Origin: Adiantum capillus-veneris
Taxonomy: Eukaryota > Streptophyta > Polypodiopsida > Polypodiales > Pteridaceae
Assembly (NCBI GenBank): GCA_014529385.2
Contig: CM043949.1
Span: forward strand, 145,003,350-145,065,349
Reading direction: 5' to 3'
DNA: 62,000 bases
In this document: piece after piece, positions 11,611 through 21,167 of the stretch
Layout: every line of letters starts with the position of its first letter
Numbering within the stretch: the stretch's first letter is position 1
The notes under the pieces: generated by a model
Told to the model about the DNA's origin: nothing
What the model saw: the letters and a program-made list of their open reading frames with translations, nothing else
Databases searched by the model: none
Position numbers and translations under genes: made by a program

Positions 11611-11689
11611 TCTCTTGCTTCATTGTATTTTTGCTTGGCTCCTCTCTATTTACCCCTTGCTGGACTAGTTCGCACGTTGGTATACTTTA
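11611..11689 (+). repeat. 79-bp direct repeat, right copy
   Basis: This is the partner of 8115-8193. It abuts the truncated 5' end of CACTA copy 2, whose homology to copy 1 begins at the next base. Confidence 0.7.
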
Positions 11690-12508
11690 TGTTCTTTCTA
11701 GAGCGGTTCATGAAAACACTTAAGGGTTTTGTTCGCCAAAAAGCGCGTCTAGAGGGGATCATGGCAGAAGGATGGATGGTGCAAGGATCTCTTGTCTTGA
11801 CGATCGAATTTCTATCCGTTTCTGACCCAAAAATGCCTAGACGATCGAATTTCTATCCATTTCTGACCCCTTGCCCCTGCGGCTCGTCTCCCACCAATCT
11901 TGCATCATACATACATGGCACTGTGGTCGCATGGAAAGAATTTCAGAACACAACGAATTGATAGCAAAAGAAACACGTTTGACAGTGGGGTAATGGTTAG
12001 TTTCATGCAAAAGAGAAGGGCCAGTGCTAGAGACACAAATGAGAGCACTAGCAACCTGGATTACAGTGGTCTAGTGTCAGATATCTTGAAAGTCAGCTTC
12101 AGACGGCTTGAGATGTTTTCGTTGGATGTGAAGTGTTTCAATGTGATTACTTCTAGTCGCAATGCATCAATACACTAAGATGGAAACAAACTTGTGCAGA
12201 TAGATTCTACAAAGGTTTGGATAGATGCGAGCGACACGTTTGCTCTCCCCGAGCATTGCGAGCAAGTGGTCTTTGTACCGGACCCTCGAGAGCAACAATG
12301 GTGGTTTGTGGTTCAGGTTGCTCCAAGAAATAAACAAGTATTTGAAGGGCAAGATCTCCTGGAGGAAACTTGGCCAAACGACGCAGATATTACTAGGACA
12401 TTAGATGAGATGGACGAAGGTATGGCAGAGGAAGCTGACAGATATGCGAGGGACGATGCAGACGATGCAGATATTACACTTGTAGATGAAGATGCAATGG
12501 ATGAATAA
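11690..12508 (+). pseudogene. CACTA transposase C-terminal remnant, copy 2
   Basis: A DUF4218 fragment (FLERFMKTLKGFVRQK, then MAEGWMVQG) is followed by DUF4216 (FRTQRIDSKRNTFDSGV; EQVVFVPDPRE; WWFVVQVAPRNK) and an acidic tail to the stop at 12508. Relative to copy 1 about 300 bp are missing between the domains. The gap is filled by a repeated 30-mer and a 40-bp inverted piece (see findings). Only the last block, 12194-12508, is a clean open frame. Confidence 0.8.
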
Positions 12509-12702
12509 AATCTTCCAGAACGAGTTGGGGCAGAGTTATGTCTGCAATTAGAGATAGATGATGATACGGTGCAAGATCTTATCGATGATGCCTCACTAGT
12601 CAAGGCCTGTAAGTGTTTGTGTGAAGAAGTTGGTTTAAAATTAAGCTCTTTCTTAATTTAAACAAAGGTGTTCTGACGCTTTCTTTTAATTTCTTTGTGC
12701 AG

Positions 12703-13860
12703 GACTTTAGTATGGCAGACCAGTATCCAGATCCCGCTTCTATGAGTGCGGATGCATTTATGGGCTTCATCACACGGATGACGCCTAGTCAGATGGCATA
12801 TGCGTCTCAGTATTGGGTAGCAAGAGGCACAGGTACCACACCTTCGGGCTTCACACCCGAGGGTCCAGCACCTATGGGGGGTACACCTATGGAGGGGACG
12901 CCTATGGGTACGACTCCTGTGAGTTCTCCCATCACGGACGCTTCAACACCTAGGGGTACGACAGAGGCGGGTACATCATCATCCTTGCAGCACATGCGCA
13001 CTCGTCGATCTTAGCGATCGTCAGGTGGAGGTGGTGGTTGCTGTGGAGGAGGGTCCAGAGATGCTTCGACCTCTCCTTGTTCACAACCCCCGTCCTACCC
13101 AGGCACACCTCTCCACACACCTCTTAGCACACCACGGACACCTTGGGGGGCACACGATCCTAGTGCCTCCAAGGTCTATATTGTACGGACAGATGGTTCT
13201 GTTGACAAGGATAGAGTCGAGACTAAGATGAGACAGCGGGTTTGCCAGCTCGTGGAGCTGCAGTTTTCGACCAACATTATGACGCCTTGGCCTGATCAAG
13301 ATCGCAACATTATCAATTATATAGTGGAGACCATCATGAGAGAGTATAAGCCTACTCCGGGTTCAGAGGAGCTTCCGAGTAGGTGGATCAAGGGTGTTGC
13401 ACGGGACACCGTGGAACATCGTCGAGATACAGCTCGTTGGGCTTTCAGGACCGGCTTGTTGAAGCCTTCGGGCATCTCACACAAGACTTGATAGTAGATC
13501 AGGGAGGATGAGCAGAGAGCGGCGGACACGCGGTTCAGACTGCAGCGTCAGGCCGCAGAGATACTACAAATGACTAGGGACACATCTCATCTTGGCAGCG
13601 GAGGCTTCGACACCTTTTGCTATGAGTTTGTGAGTTTCCAATCTAATCCTAGCTATGGCGTTTTTTTAAAAATAGGATGAATCATGTATTCTTAATTACT
13701 TTGGTTTTTGTATAAACGCAGAATCTTGCAATGCGTCGAGCCCCAACATGCCAGGAAGAGACAAATGGATATGGGAGAGGCATTTATGAAGTATTAAATG
13801 ATCTTGCTACCGGCGCAAGAGAGCCTGTATATTGGGAGGCCTTAGAGTCTTGCTGATTGA
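12703..13860 (+). pseudogene. CACTA accessory protein (second element gene), broken
   Basis: A 3' splice acceptor (tttctttgtgcag, ending at 12702) opens an exon that reads in one frame to about 13630. Its first part is low-complexity with repeated G-T-P-M units; a TAG at 13012-13014 interrupts it. It then continues through a G/C- and P-rich stretch to QRVCQLVELQ and EELPSRWIKG, ends in several stops at 13489-13497, and resumes as IREDEQRAADTRFRLQRQAAE. A likely intron spans about 13629-13722 (gtgagt to cgcag). The position after the transposase gene fits the second, DNA-binding type protein of CACTA elements. I assign it by position and style, not by a named domain. Confidence 0.6.
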
Positions 13861-14045
13861 TTGAGGTGGAACGTTAATATGTGTGAGTTGATTTAATTAA
13901 TTAAGTATATGTGAAGTAATATCAATACTAATTTTGTGACTTGTCCTTTTATGTGCAGGTTGTGACGCGGAGTCATCAATGGATTTCTATATATGTTTTG
14001 TGAGACACGGACACATCTCTGTGACTCTTTTTTGTATAGACATGG

Positions 14046-14200
14046 TTATGGTTATTGTTTTGTTTATGGTTATGGTTAAAATTATGGTTTTGATCAATAT
14101 GGTTATGGTTATGGTTTTGCACAAAGTTCGTTATATATGAAGTTCGTTATGGTTATCATTTTAATTTGGTTATGGTTTTGCACAAAGTTCGTTTCATTTC
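14046..14200 (+). repeat. TTATGG-type short repeat tract
   Basis: The hexamer ggttat and its ttatgg rotation recur irregularly, interleaved with gttttgcacaaagttcg twice. It lies just inside the subterminal region of CACTA copy 2. Confidence 0.75.
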
Positions 14201-14249
14201 TTTCATTTGCCTTAAATCTCATGTGAGATCCTACATGGATATCATGTAG

Positions 14250-14586
14250 GAGGCGTATACATATGGTTTTTTAAAAAAAGTTTATGTTAAAACGAAGGGA
14301 ACTCTGCCGAAATTTTTGCGGGAGCACGGTTGATTTTGGTGCTACTCGCTTTCTTGGGCAGAGGACAGGGAGTCTGGCTACCTGTCCTTTGCCCAAGATT
14401 TTTTTTTTTTAATATGATCGTCGAAATATGCGTTGATAGGGACGTCAAAATACGCGTCAAAAACAATGCCTTTCGACACAGATATCGACGCATATTTCAA
14501 CGGTTTCACAGGGACGAATATTTTGACGCATGCTTTAACGTATAGCGTCGAAATCTGCGTCTAAGTCACCTTTTTTTGTTGTAGTG
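14250..14586 (+). repeat. CACTA 3' subterminal repeat array and terminal inverted repeat
   Basis: The segment ends with the reverse complement of CACTACAACAAAAAAAGG. Inside it, gtcgaaatatgcgt-like motifs recur in both orientations (near 14418, 14441, 14483, 14527 and 14548). Such arrays are where CACTA transposition proteins bind. A shorter inverted pair also exists (ctctgcc-like and gggcagagg at about 14300-14370). Confidence 0.85.
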
Positions 14587-15930
14587 TACAAAAGCTTCAT
14601 TCACTTGGGATTCAATTGAGGCATCATGTAGCAAGTGTAATGTGTCCCATGTTCCAAACCACTTCTTTATGCCTTGCATCCATTCTGTGCTCAAGATCTT
14701 GCTTTTGTGCATATTTTGAAGTTCTTTTCTTGCTTCCCATGCAATTGTAGGAAGTCGATGTGATGGATTTTGATGCATCTTTATCATGTACCCTTTTCAT
14801 GCTCATAATTTCAATTGGAAGAGATCTTGACTCAGGAAGTAGGATCATATATGTTGTTTGTGTCTTAACTTGGAGAAAGTCAGTAAGAAAACGCTTTTGA
14901 ACATTCTCAAACTCAAGTAGGCTTTGAGATGCTTTCACCCCTCACTTCAACTCCATAAAGAAGAACCGGTGTCACCAATGTGTCAAAAAGATACTTCTTG
15001 AGAACCCAACACTTGACATTTCCCGCATTACACATGTTCTCAAATGCATAGCACGCTCTCTTTCCAGCTTCTAAATGTTGCATATCACATTCATGCCACT
15101 TGTTATTGGTTAAAACCTCAAGGCTAAGGTACTTAAAGCTCTCAACAACTTCAAGTGTCTCATTGCTATACATAATGCATGGCTTCTCCTTATGGTTGGT
15201 TTTCACAAGCATAATCTTTGTTTTGGATTCATTCACAATCAGCCCACTATGAAAGCAAAATCTCTCAAGACAACCATAATCTTTTTTTCATCCTCTAAAG
15301 TGTGCGCTAGAAGCACTACATCATCCGCATATAGCAAACCATGATTACTGCATTGCAAATAGTGACCTCTTTAATGCCTCTCCTTCCATAAATTCAAGTA
15401 CCCTTTGTTCCAATTGATCAATGCTTAGACCAAAGAAAGCTGGTGACAATGGAAATCCTTGTTTAACCCAATAGTTCTTGAAATTTGTTTTGAAATTCCT
15501 CTTCCCATCTGCAATTTTCATATCACCTTCTCATAGATTCAAGAAAGCGCAAGCACAAACTCACTTGGCACTTGGAGCTCTTCCATCCTTCGCCACAAAT
15601 TGTTATGTGAAATCATATCAAAGGCTTTCTTAAATTCTAAAAAACAACAATACAATTACTTGCCTTTCAATTGACTTTCCTCCATGAGAGCATGAAGAGT
15701 GACAAGATGATCAATGGTGCTATGGTGTAGACAAAAACCCACTTGTCCTTTTGCACGCTTGCTGTTCTCTTCAGTCCAATCACTCAATTTTTTATCCATT
15801 ATGCACATAAATAACTTTTTCATAAAACAACCAATAATTATAGTCCAATAGTTATTTACATTCTTTACATTCCATCCTTTGTGCAAAGGTTTGAACCAAC
15901 ATTCAACTGTATCTGGAGATTTTGTACATG
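14587..15930 (-). pseudogene. Diverged LINE reverse-transcriptase remnant, cut by the CACTA terminus
   Basis: The minus strand reads, in several frames, a non-LTR reverse transcriptase: HKGWNVKNVNNY then TIIIG; GQVGFCLHHSTIDHL; a catalytic LLYADDVVLLA box near 15335-15305; KTKIMLVKTNHKEKPCIMY; FKYLSLEVLTNN; CWVLKKYLFDTLVTPVLLYG; then a C-terminal tail to 14590. There are at least eight frameshifts or stops, so it is older than the LINE at 1335-7978. It differs from that LINE in sequence and has YADD instead of FADD. The reading stops exactly where the CACTA terminus begins, so the CACTA inserted into this LINE. The right limit at about 15930 is where the similarity to Gypsy-T begins. Confidence 0.8.
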
Positions 15931-17833
15931 ACTTCGTGTCTCTTTAGTCAGTTGTTGATGCTCTTTGTTTTTACAGGCATCTGATAACTTTGTGAGGAGT
16001 TCTCCTAACTCTTACATCTCCATTTCTTGCTTTTATTTGAAGTTTTGATGTTGTTATACTTCATTCTTGAGCTCTTTGATTTCTCTTTGAAGATTTTCAA
16101 TGATATTCATTATATCTTCAAGCTCGCCTTGGAGCGCATCAATCACCTGTTCAAGTTCTCGAGCTTTAGCACTGCGGCTAAGAGTTGTTGTCTGCATTTT
16201 CTTAGTCATCAGATGCATATGCTTTGCATATTCATTGACTTGAGTGATAACTTCATTAGTCCTATCCCACTCTTTCGATTTTGCCGGAGGATCTTTGGAA
16301 GGTCCAACCTCATCTTTGTTTGTTTCTGGTCGTTGATCTTGGATGGCTTGCTTCTCTTTATTTAACCCATTTCCATTTATCTCCATGATTTCATCTTATT
16401 AGCCAGTTGAAGAACCTGGACTAGGAAGAGGCTAATCCCCCTATTTGATATTGGTTGAGGGTAGTTGCACAGACATCGCCTCCCTTTCATGTTGTGTTTA
16501 AGTTGGTTTCTAAACTTCTACTTGCTGTGGTTGTTGAGCAATTGATTCTTCTCTGGAGTTTCTTTGAGCTTCAACTAATGCCTCTTGTATTTTTAGGGCT
16601 TCAACTTCTGCATACGTCCTTTCTAGCATTTCTATACGATCTTCTTGGAGCTTTTTCTCAGAGTTTTTGGCCCTGGGACCCATGACTTCCCTTGTATTCC
16701 ATAGAGCCGAGGTTTGTCTTGGAGATTTTCGACTTCCTTCATAAGCTTCCTTTTGCCTTTTGAACCTTGCCTTCTTCTGTGGAGGCTCTTCCTGATGGGT
16801 GGCCACGGCCTTTCTTATCATCTTCCCGTCTTGCCCTTTTTTCTTCATTACCATAACTTTCTTGATTGCTATGGGCATCAAGTGAACTTTCAGCTGAGTG
16901 ACTTGTAATTCCCTTTCTTTTTTGATCTTGTGGCTTGTGGAGAGGGTTGAGATTTCTTTGTGATTATTCATGTGTTCTGATATGGGGCTAGTGGCAAGTT
17001 ATTGTCCATCCCAATGGCATGGTATGCAATTTGGGTTAGGACTTTTGGAGCTCCTAAGTATGTGACTTTCCCTTCCTTCTTTGTACTCTTGAGAGTTGTA
17101 AGCACATACTGAGCATGATTTATGGATTATCTACCTTACGAATTCAATACTTGTGTGAATGTGGTTGCAACAACATGATTTGGGGTAGTGTACCTTGGTG
17201 GCTTCTTGGCAAGGAAGTGGAAGTGTTGGTGGTATATACGGGTGGGATTCTCTACTTGCTTTAGCATAAGATTGGAGAAGGTGGCGGCAGTTGTACTCTT
17301 TGTGAATGTTCCAGCTGTTTTCTTATCTCTGACTCTCATCATCATACCTTTTGTTGGAAGCTTTAGTGCTTCACCCACTATATCTTTTTTGATGACTAGC
17401 TCGACTTTTTGTCCTTGGTGATCTGTGATTTGGGCAGATCCATCCTCTTTAATCATCGACAGTAGCTCATAAGCCCTTTGGAAATCTACTCCGCATGGTT
17501 CTTGATCATAGATTTCTTGAAGTCCCGACCTCCTATTGGCTTCTTTTGTAGTTGGCTCAGCTGCTATGTCATAGAATTTCTTCGGTAGCATTTGCAATTC
17601 ACCTAAATTCCATCTTCACTTTTGAATTTCCCGGTCAAGACTGTGTTGTTGTGCTCCTCAAGCTGTTCTTTCAACAGGTAGGTTAATTTGGCCGTTTTAA
17701 CAGAACTGGACTCCAACTGATATGGTGGTAGTTCCTGTAGCTTTTCTTTTTGTGTCTTTCTCCTCTTTGCTTTCTCAACAGCTTGCATTCTGCCTATGAG
17801 GAAAACTACAGTTTCAAAGTTAGGAAATTCCAC
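15931..17833 (-). pseudogene. Gypsy-T coiled-coil ORF, copy II (decayed)
   Basis: Open pieces at 17833-17603, 17597-17136, 16971-16510 and 16386-16054 form one protein with frameshifts. The N-terminal part has KRRKTQKEKLQELPPYQLE, LPKKFYDIAAEP, YELLSMIKEDGSAQ, GEALKLPTKG and YHQHFHFLAKKPPRYTTPN. The rest is charged and heptad-rich (RELEQVIDALQGELEDIMN), predicting a long coiled coil. The same protein is found at 43440-46010 in copy I. It lies after the integrase, where a 3' ORF would sit. I know no named family for it. It could be a Gag substitute or an accessory protein. Confidence 0.6.
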
Positions 17834-17860
17834 TAATTTTGCTCTGACATTCTCTTTGTC

Positions 17861-19209
17861 TTAACACTAGGTTGGTAACCTAACAGGACATAAAAGTGTC
17901 CTTTTAGGGTTTTGAAAAAAACCTCCAAAACCATAGTAGATCCACTCATTTTGTAAAATCCTTTCATGAGGTTATAGTTCAAGGCCTACTACACATGGAA
18001 AAAATAAGAAACTTGTAAAATTTCTCATCTTTTGGTCACACCAAGCCTCCAAAGTTGATGGACCAGTGCATTTTCATCAAAACAGTCATTTCTTACGTTT
18101 TGTTGCATAAAAATAAGATTAGGGATTTTTGTAGGACTTGAGATAAATTCCCTAGTTAACCTCAATGGGTTGGTGATCAGAACATATGATTGCTTCTCAC
18201 TCACTATTTTTTGTTTTGCCAAAATAAATAGGTACAAAAAAGTTGAATTTTTACCATTCTGCAAACCTATCATCAAAGTTTCTATAGCCACGCTCAATAC
18301 AAATAATATATGCATGTTTTCTTAGTTCCATATTGTCCTTTATGTTCATAAGGAGCCATGGAGCATGTCAAAAGAATAACACATCTCTTACCAAGGGGAA
18401 TCTTGGGGACAAAGATGAAGTGCTAAATACAACAAACATGAAAAAACTGGGCTCAACATTATGAGTTGTAGAATCCCATTGAAACTATTCAATATCTAGA
18501 CAAATTTGATCTTTATGACTAGATATGGTTACTACCTACAAAATGCATGTAGTTGTCACAAGAAACTAACAATATTGAAAATCCTATACTTGATATACTA
18601 GAATGTTTCGTTTTCTTCTATAATTGAAAAATCAACCATCATTGTGTACTATGCAAAATAGGGTATTAGGTGCCCCAAAACTCAAGGAATATTAGCTATA
18701 TGTTACAATATGCGACATAGAAATTCAAAAATGCATTTGGATATCATGAAATCCACCAAAACAATCATAGAAGAGCTAAAATTGGCTAAAAAACAGGATT
18801 TGACAATTTTTGTAATCTGGTATAACTTACAACTTTAATATTTATTTCTCCCTAGAAGCATCAAGACATGTTGAGGACTACTAAAGATAGTTCTCTAGCA
18901 TTATAAACCTCACAAAAATGAATTCTAGAGTGTTATAGTTGCAAAAAGTTGAAAAAAGCCAAAAACAGGACCCGTTGTTTCACACAGTTTAGGTTGTGAA
19001 ATGTTGTGCAAGGACAAGGTTGAAGATGGAATTGATATTCCAAAAAAATGTCGAGTTTTTTTCAGCTCACGAGACAACCATGTTTCTAGATATATAGCAC
19101 CTCAAAATCCATTTTGAAACTCTTGACATAATTCAAGGAAACTGGTCACTTAACAGGACATAAAAGTGTCCCAGGGCATAAAAGTGTCACATTACCAACC
19201 TAGTGTTAA
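17861..19209. mobile_element. TTAA-flanked DNA transposon, copy 1 (body 17865-19205)
   Basis: A 1341-bp body is flanked by TTAA at 17861-17864 and 19206-19209. It has a perfect 14-bp terminal inverted repeat, CACTAGGTTGGTAA. Just inside are copies of the palindromic 16-mer GGACATAAAAGTGTCC, one at the left end and two (one degenerate) at the right. The matching site in Gypsy-T copy I (around 46020-46060) is uninterrupted. A second, inverted copy of almost the same length is at 36290-41744. A transposase is not visible, so the element is probably non-autonomous. Confidence 0.88.
18025..18315 (-). CDS. Small unrecognised ORF in TTAA element copy 1
   Basis: A 96-codon frame, with a 74-residue C-terminal part (from NSTFLYLFILAKQK to HQLWRLGVTKR) conserved in TTAA copy 2, where it reads on the plus strand to a stop at 41584. 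The two versions differ at only a few residues, mostly substitutions rather than breaks. I do not recognise it; it has none of the transposase motifs I know. It may be chance conservation of a young repeat or a remnant of a longer gene. Confidence 0.35.
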   Translation of the reverse strand: MHILFVLSVAIETLMIGLQNGKNSTFLYLFILAKQKIVSEKQSYVLITNPLRLTREFISSPTKIPNLIFMQQNVRNDCFDENALVHQLWRLGVTKR

Positions 19210-21167
19210 ATTGCTGAGAAGCGATGTCCGTTTTGCTTCAAACCAATTTTGGAGCATGCATAGATGCATAAAAACATGTATAGATAAAAATCATCCACAA
19301 AGTAAATAATTTTGATTATTTACAAAAGGGAGTTTTTTTCATATTTTTGCACTTTTGACTTCATAGGCGTGAAGAACATGTGCTTTAGATACTCTGAGTC
19401 AAGTTTGAGCTCCTTTGAGTGTACATGGTGGAAATGGTGCCAGATTTGGTCTCTAGATTGTGAAACAGTAGATATGAAGGGATTTTATGTTTTTGAGATC
19501 CAAATGTGATTGAACTTGATTGGTAGACTTGTCACATCATCTACTTTGGTCACATGATGTCAAAAATGAGATTTGGATTTAATCGTGATTATTTACATTT
19601 TCATCAATTTGATCATTTTTTCTTTCAAAGTGGTCCTAGACATGCTATAGACCCTCTCTACGAGATATGGGAGGTTTTGGATAAAAAATGTGACAAACAA
19701 CTCAAAATTTGGATTGAAGAGATTTTAGTGCGTTTTTTGACAAGATCTGAGAATTACTGGACATTTTGGGCTCATATTTGACATGTGACGTGAAATAGAT
19801 CTGTACATGTGATAAGTGAAGCATAATGATGATTTTCAAGTCAAATTTACAAAAAAGTAAATAATTGCAATTATTTACATGAACTAAAATTTATACTTGA
19901 AATGACATTTTTATGACCTACATAGCTTTGTTACATCTAAAACATGTCCTAAAATGAGTTTGGTAAGATTTGTTTATGTCAGCATCACTTTGTGCTATTG
20001 TCGACTCTCCAGTCACTGTTTTTTGTTACCACTTGCTGTGTACAGATGTTTCGTCATTGTTGAAGCCATGGACTTGTCCGTTACATAGTCCTGATGTTGC
20101 TTATCCATGTTGGGCTCATTCAGAGTCATTTTGACTCCATATGTCAGAATTGATGCTTTGTAGTCTGCAAGGTGTTTCCTGCTGCTAGAGTGCTTTCCTT
20201 GACTATTTTCTTGAAACCATCTAGGTACATTGTTTAAAGACCTTGTCGATAAGCTGCTTGTGGAGTCAAAATTCAATTTTGGCATGTGGAAAAAACCTAG
20301 ATTATTTACTTGGGGACCCCGTGGACCCTTGTCGAGTAGTCATCTAATGATATGGAAGTATTCTACTATCTAGGTGCATGCTACAATTTAAATCTTGTCC
20401 AATTCAGTTGAGCTAATAGGCCGCTATGGTCGTTTTTGTGTCCCAAGAGTCTGTACACGGCTGGGATTCTAGGATTTTTCCTAGGACCTATACCTGTTAC
20501 TCGACTGTATAGAAATGTTCTTTGATGAGTTTATAACATACCCCTCATGTCTCGTGTGCAACGGCACTGAAAATGGGTGACTATGGGCTTCGGAAATCGC
20601 GCGCGAAGTAGGCCGAGAGCTCTCTTATCCAAGGGTGACTAGTAGAAAATGAGGTGATTTTGGGCTATCTAAGATATTTATACTCGGACTTCCAAAACGT
20701 CTTTTCCCCATATTTCCCTATTATTCCTAATAGGCCGTGAAATCTACGCTAGACTAAAAAATGTCTTCAATTGTGTTAGCTCAATCTGTGAGAATTTTGC
20801 AAAAATAGGCCCTGGCGGCCTATTTTAGGCCTCCTGCTTCCGTTTGTTATTTTGATAAAAAACATTTGTGCATGTTCTTGTCCTTGTGATCATCACCATA
20901 TTTTGAGTTTCTCCATCCGAGCTCATTTTCTATTTATTATTAATTTTTGACCTATTTATTGAAATATCAAAGAAAATAATAAAATGCAATGAAAAAAGAA
21001 TATGGAAAGACTAACAATTAAGAAAATCCATTGAAAAACAGTATTCTATTACTTTTTGGTGGATTTCTCCATTTTTAAGCTCCAATATCAAGAAAAATTA
21101 ATGAAAATAAGAAAAAGGACTATTTTTTATAGTATATACAATATTTACACTCATCAGGGAGATTTTA
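19210..21167 (-). other. Gypsy-T non-coding spacer, copy II
   Basis: The stretch has no supported coding but aligns along its length to 46040-48100 in copy I (about 80-85% by eye). Three palindromes of the form GTAAATAAT, a short centre, ATTATTTAC lie near 19302, 19580 and 19856, about 276 bp apart. A TATA-like box is at 20675-20682. The stretch lies between the tail ORF and the coiled-coil ORF. I first took it for an LTR but rejected that (see the rejected list). Confidence 0.6.
20675..20682 (-). promoter_or_regulatory. TATA-box-like motif in the Gypsy-T spacer
   Basis: The minus strand reads gagTATAAATAtc. The copy I counterpart near 47515 reads TATAGATA, a one-base change. Its position upstream of the coiled-coil ORF would suit an internal promoter, but only position supports this. 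Confidence 0.35.

Larger units (their letters stand above)
11690..14586 (+). mobile_element. CACTA element copy 2, 5'-truncated, with intact 3' terminus
   Basis: The homology to copy 1 starts inside DUF4218 (11690). It runs through DUF4216, an accessory protein gene with introns, a TTATGG-rich stretch and a subterminal repeat array, and ends with tttttttgttgtagtg at 14571-14586. The reverse complement starts CACTACAACAAAA, the hallmark terminus of plant CACTA elements. Position 14587 onward is an unrelated LINE. The first three bases outside are tac, the expected 3-bp target duplication, but the left partner is lost. Confidence 0.9.

Noticed and set aside
17865-19205. CACTA-superfamily assignment because the ends read CACTA and TAGTG
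   Set aside because: CACTA elements make an identical 3-bp duplication. Here the three bases differ (taa and tta), whereas TTAA is identical on both sides in two independent insertions.
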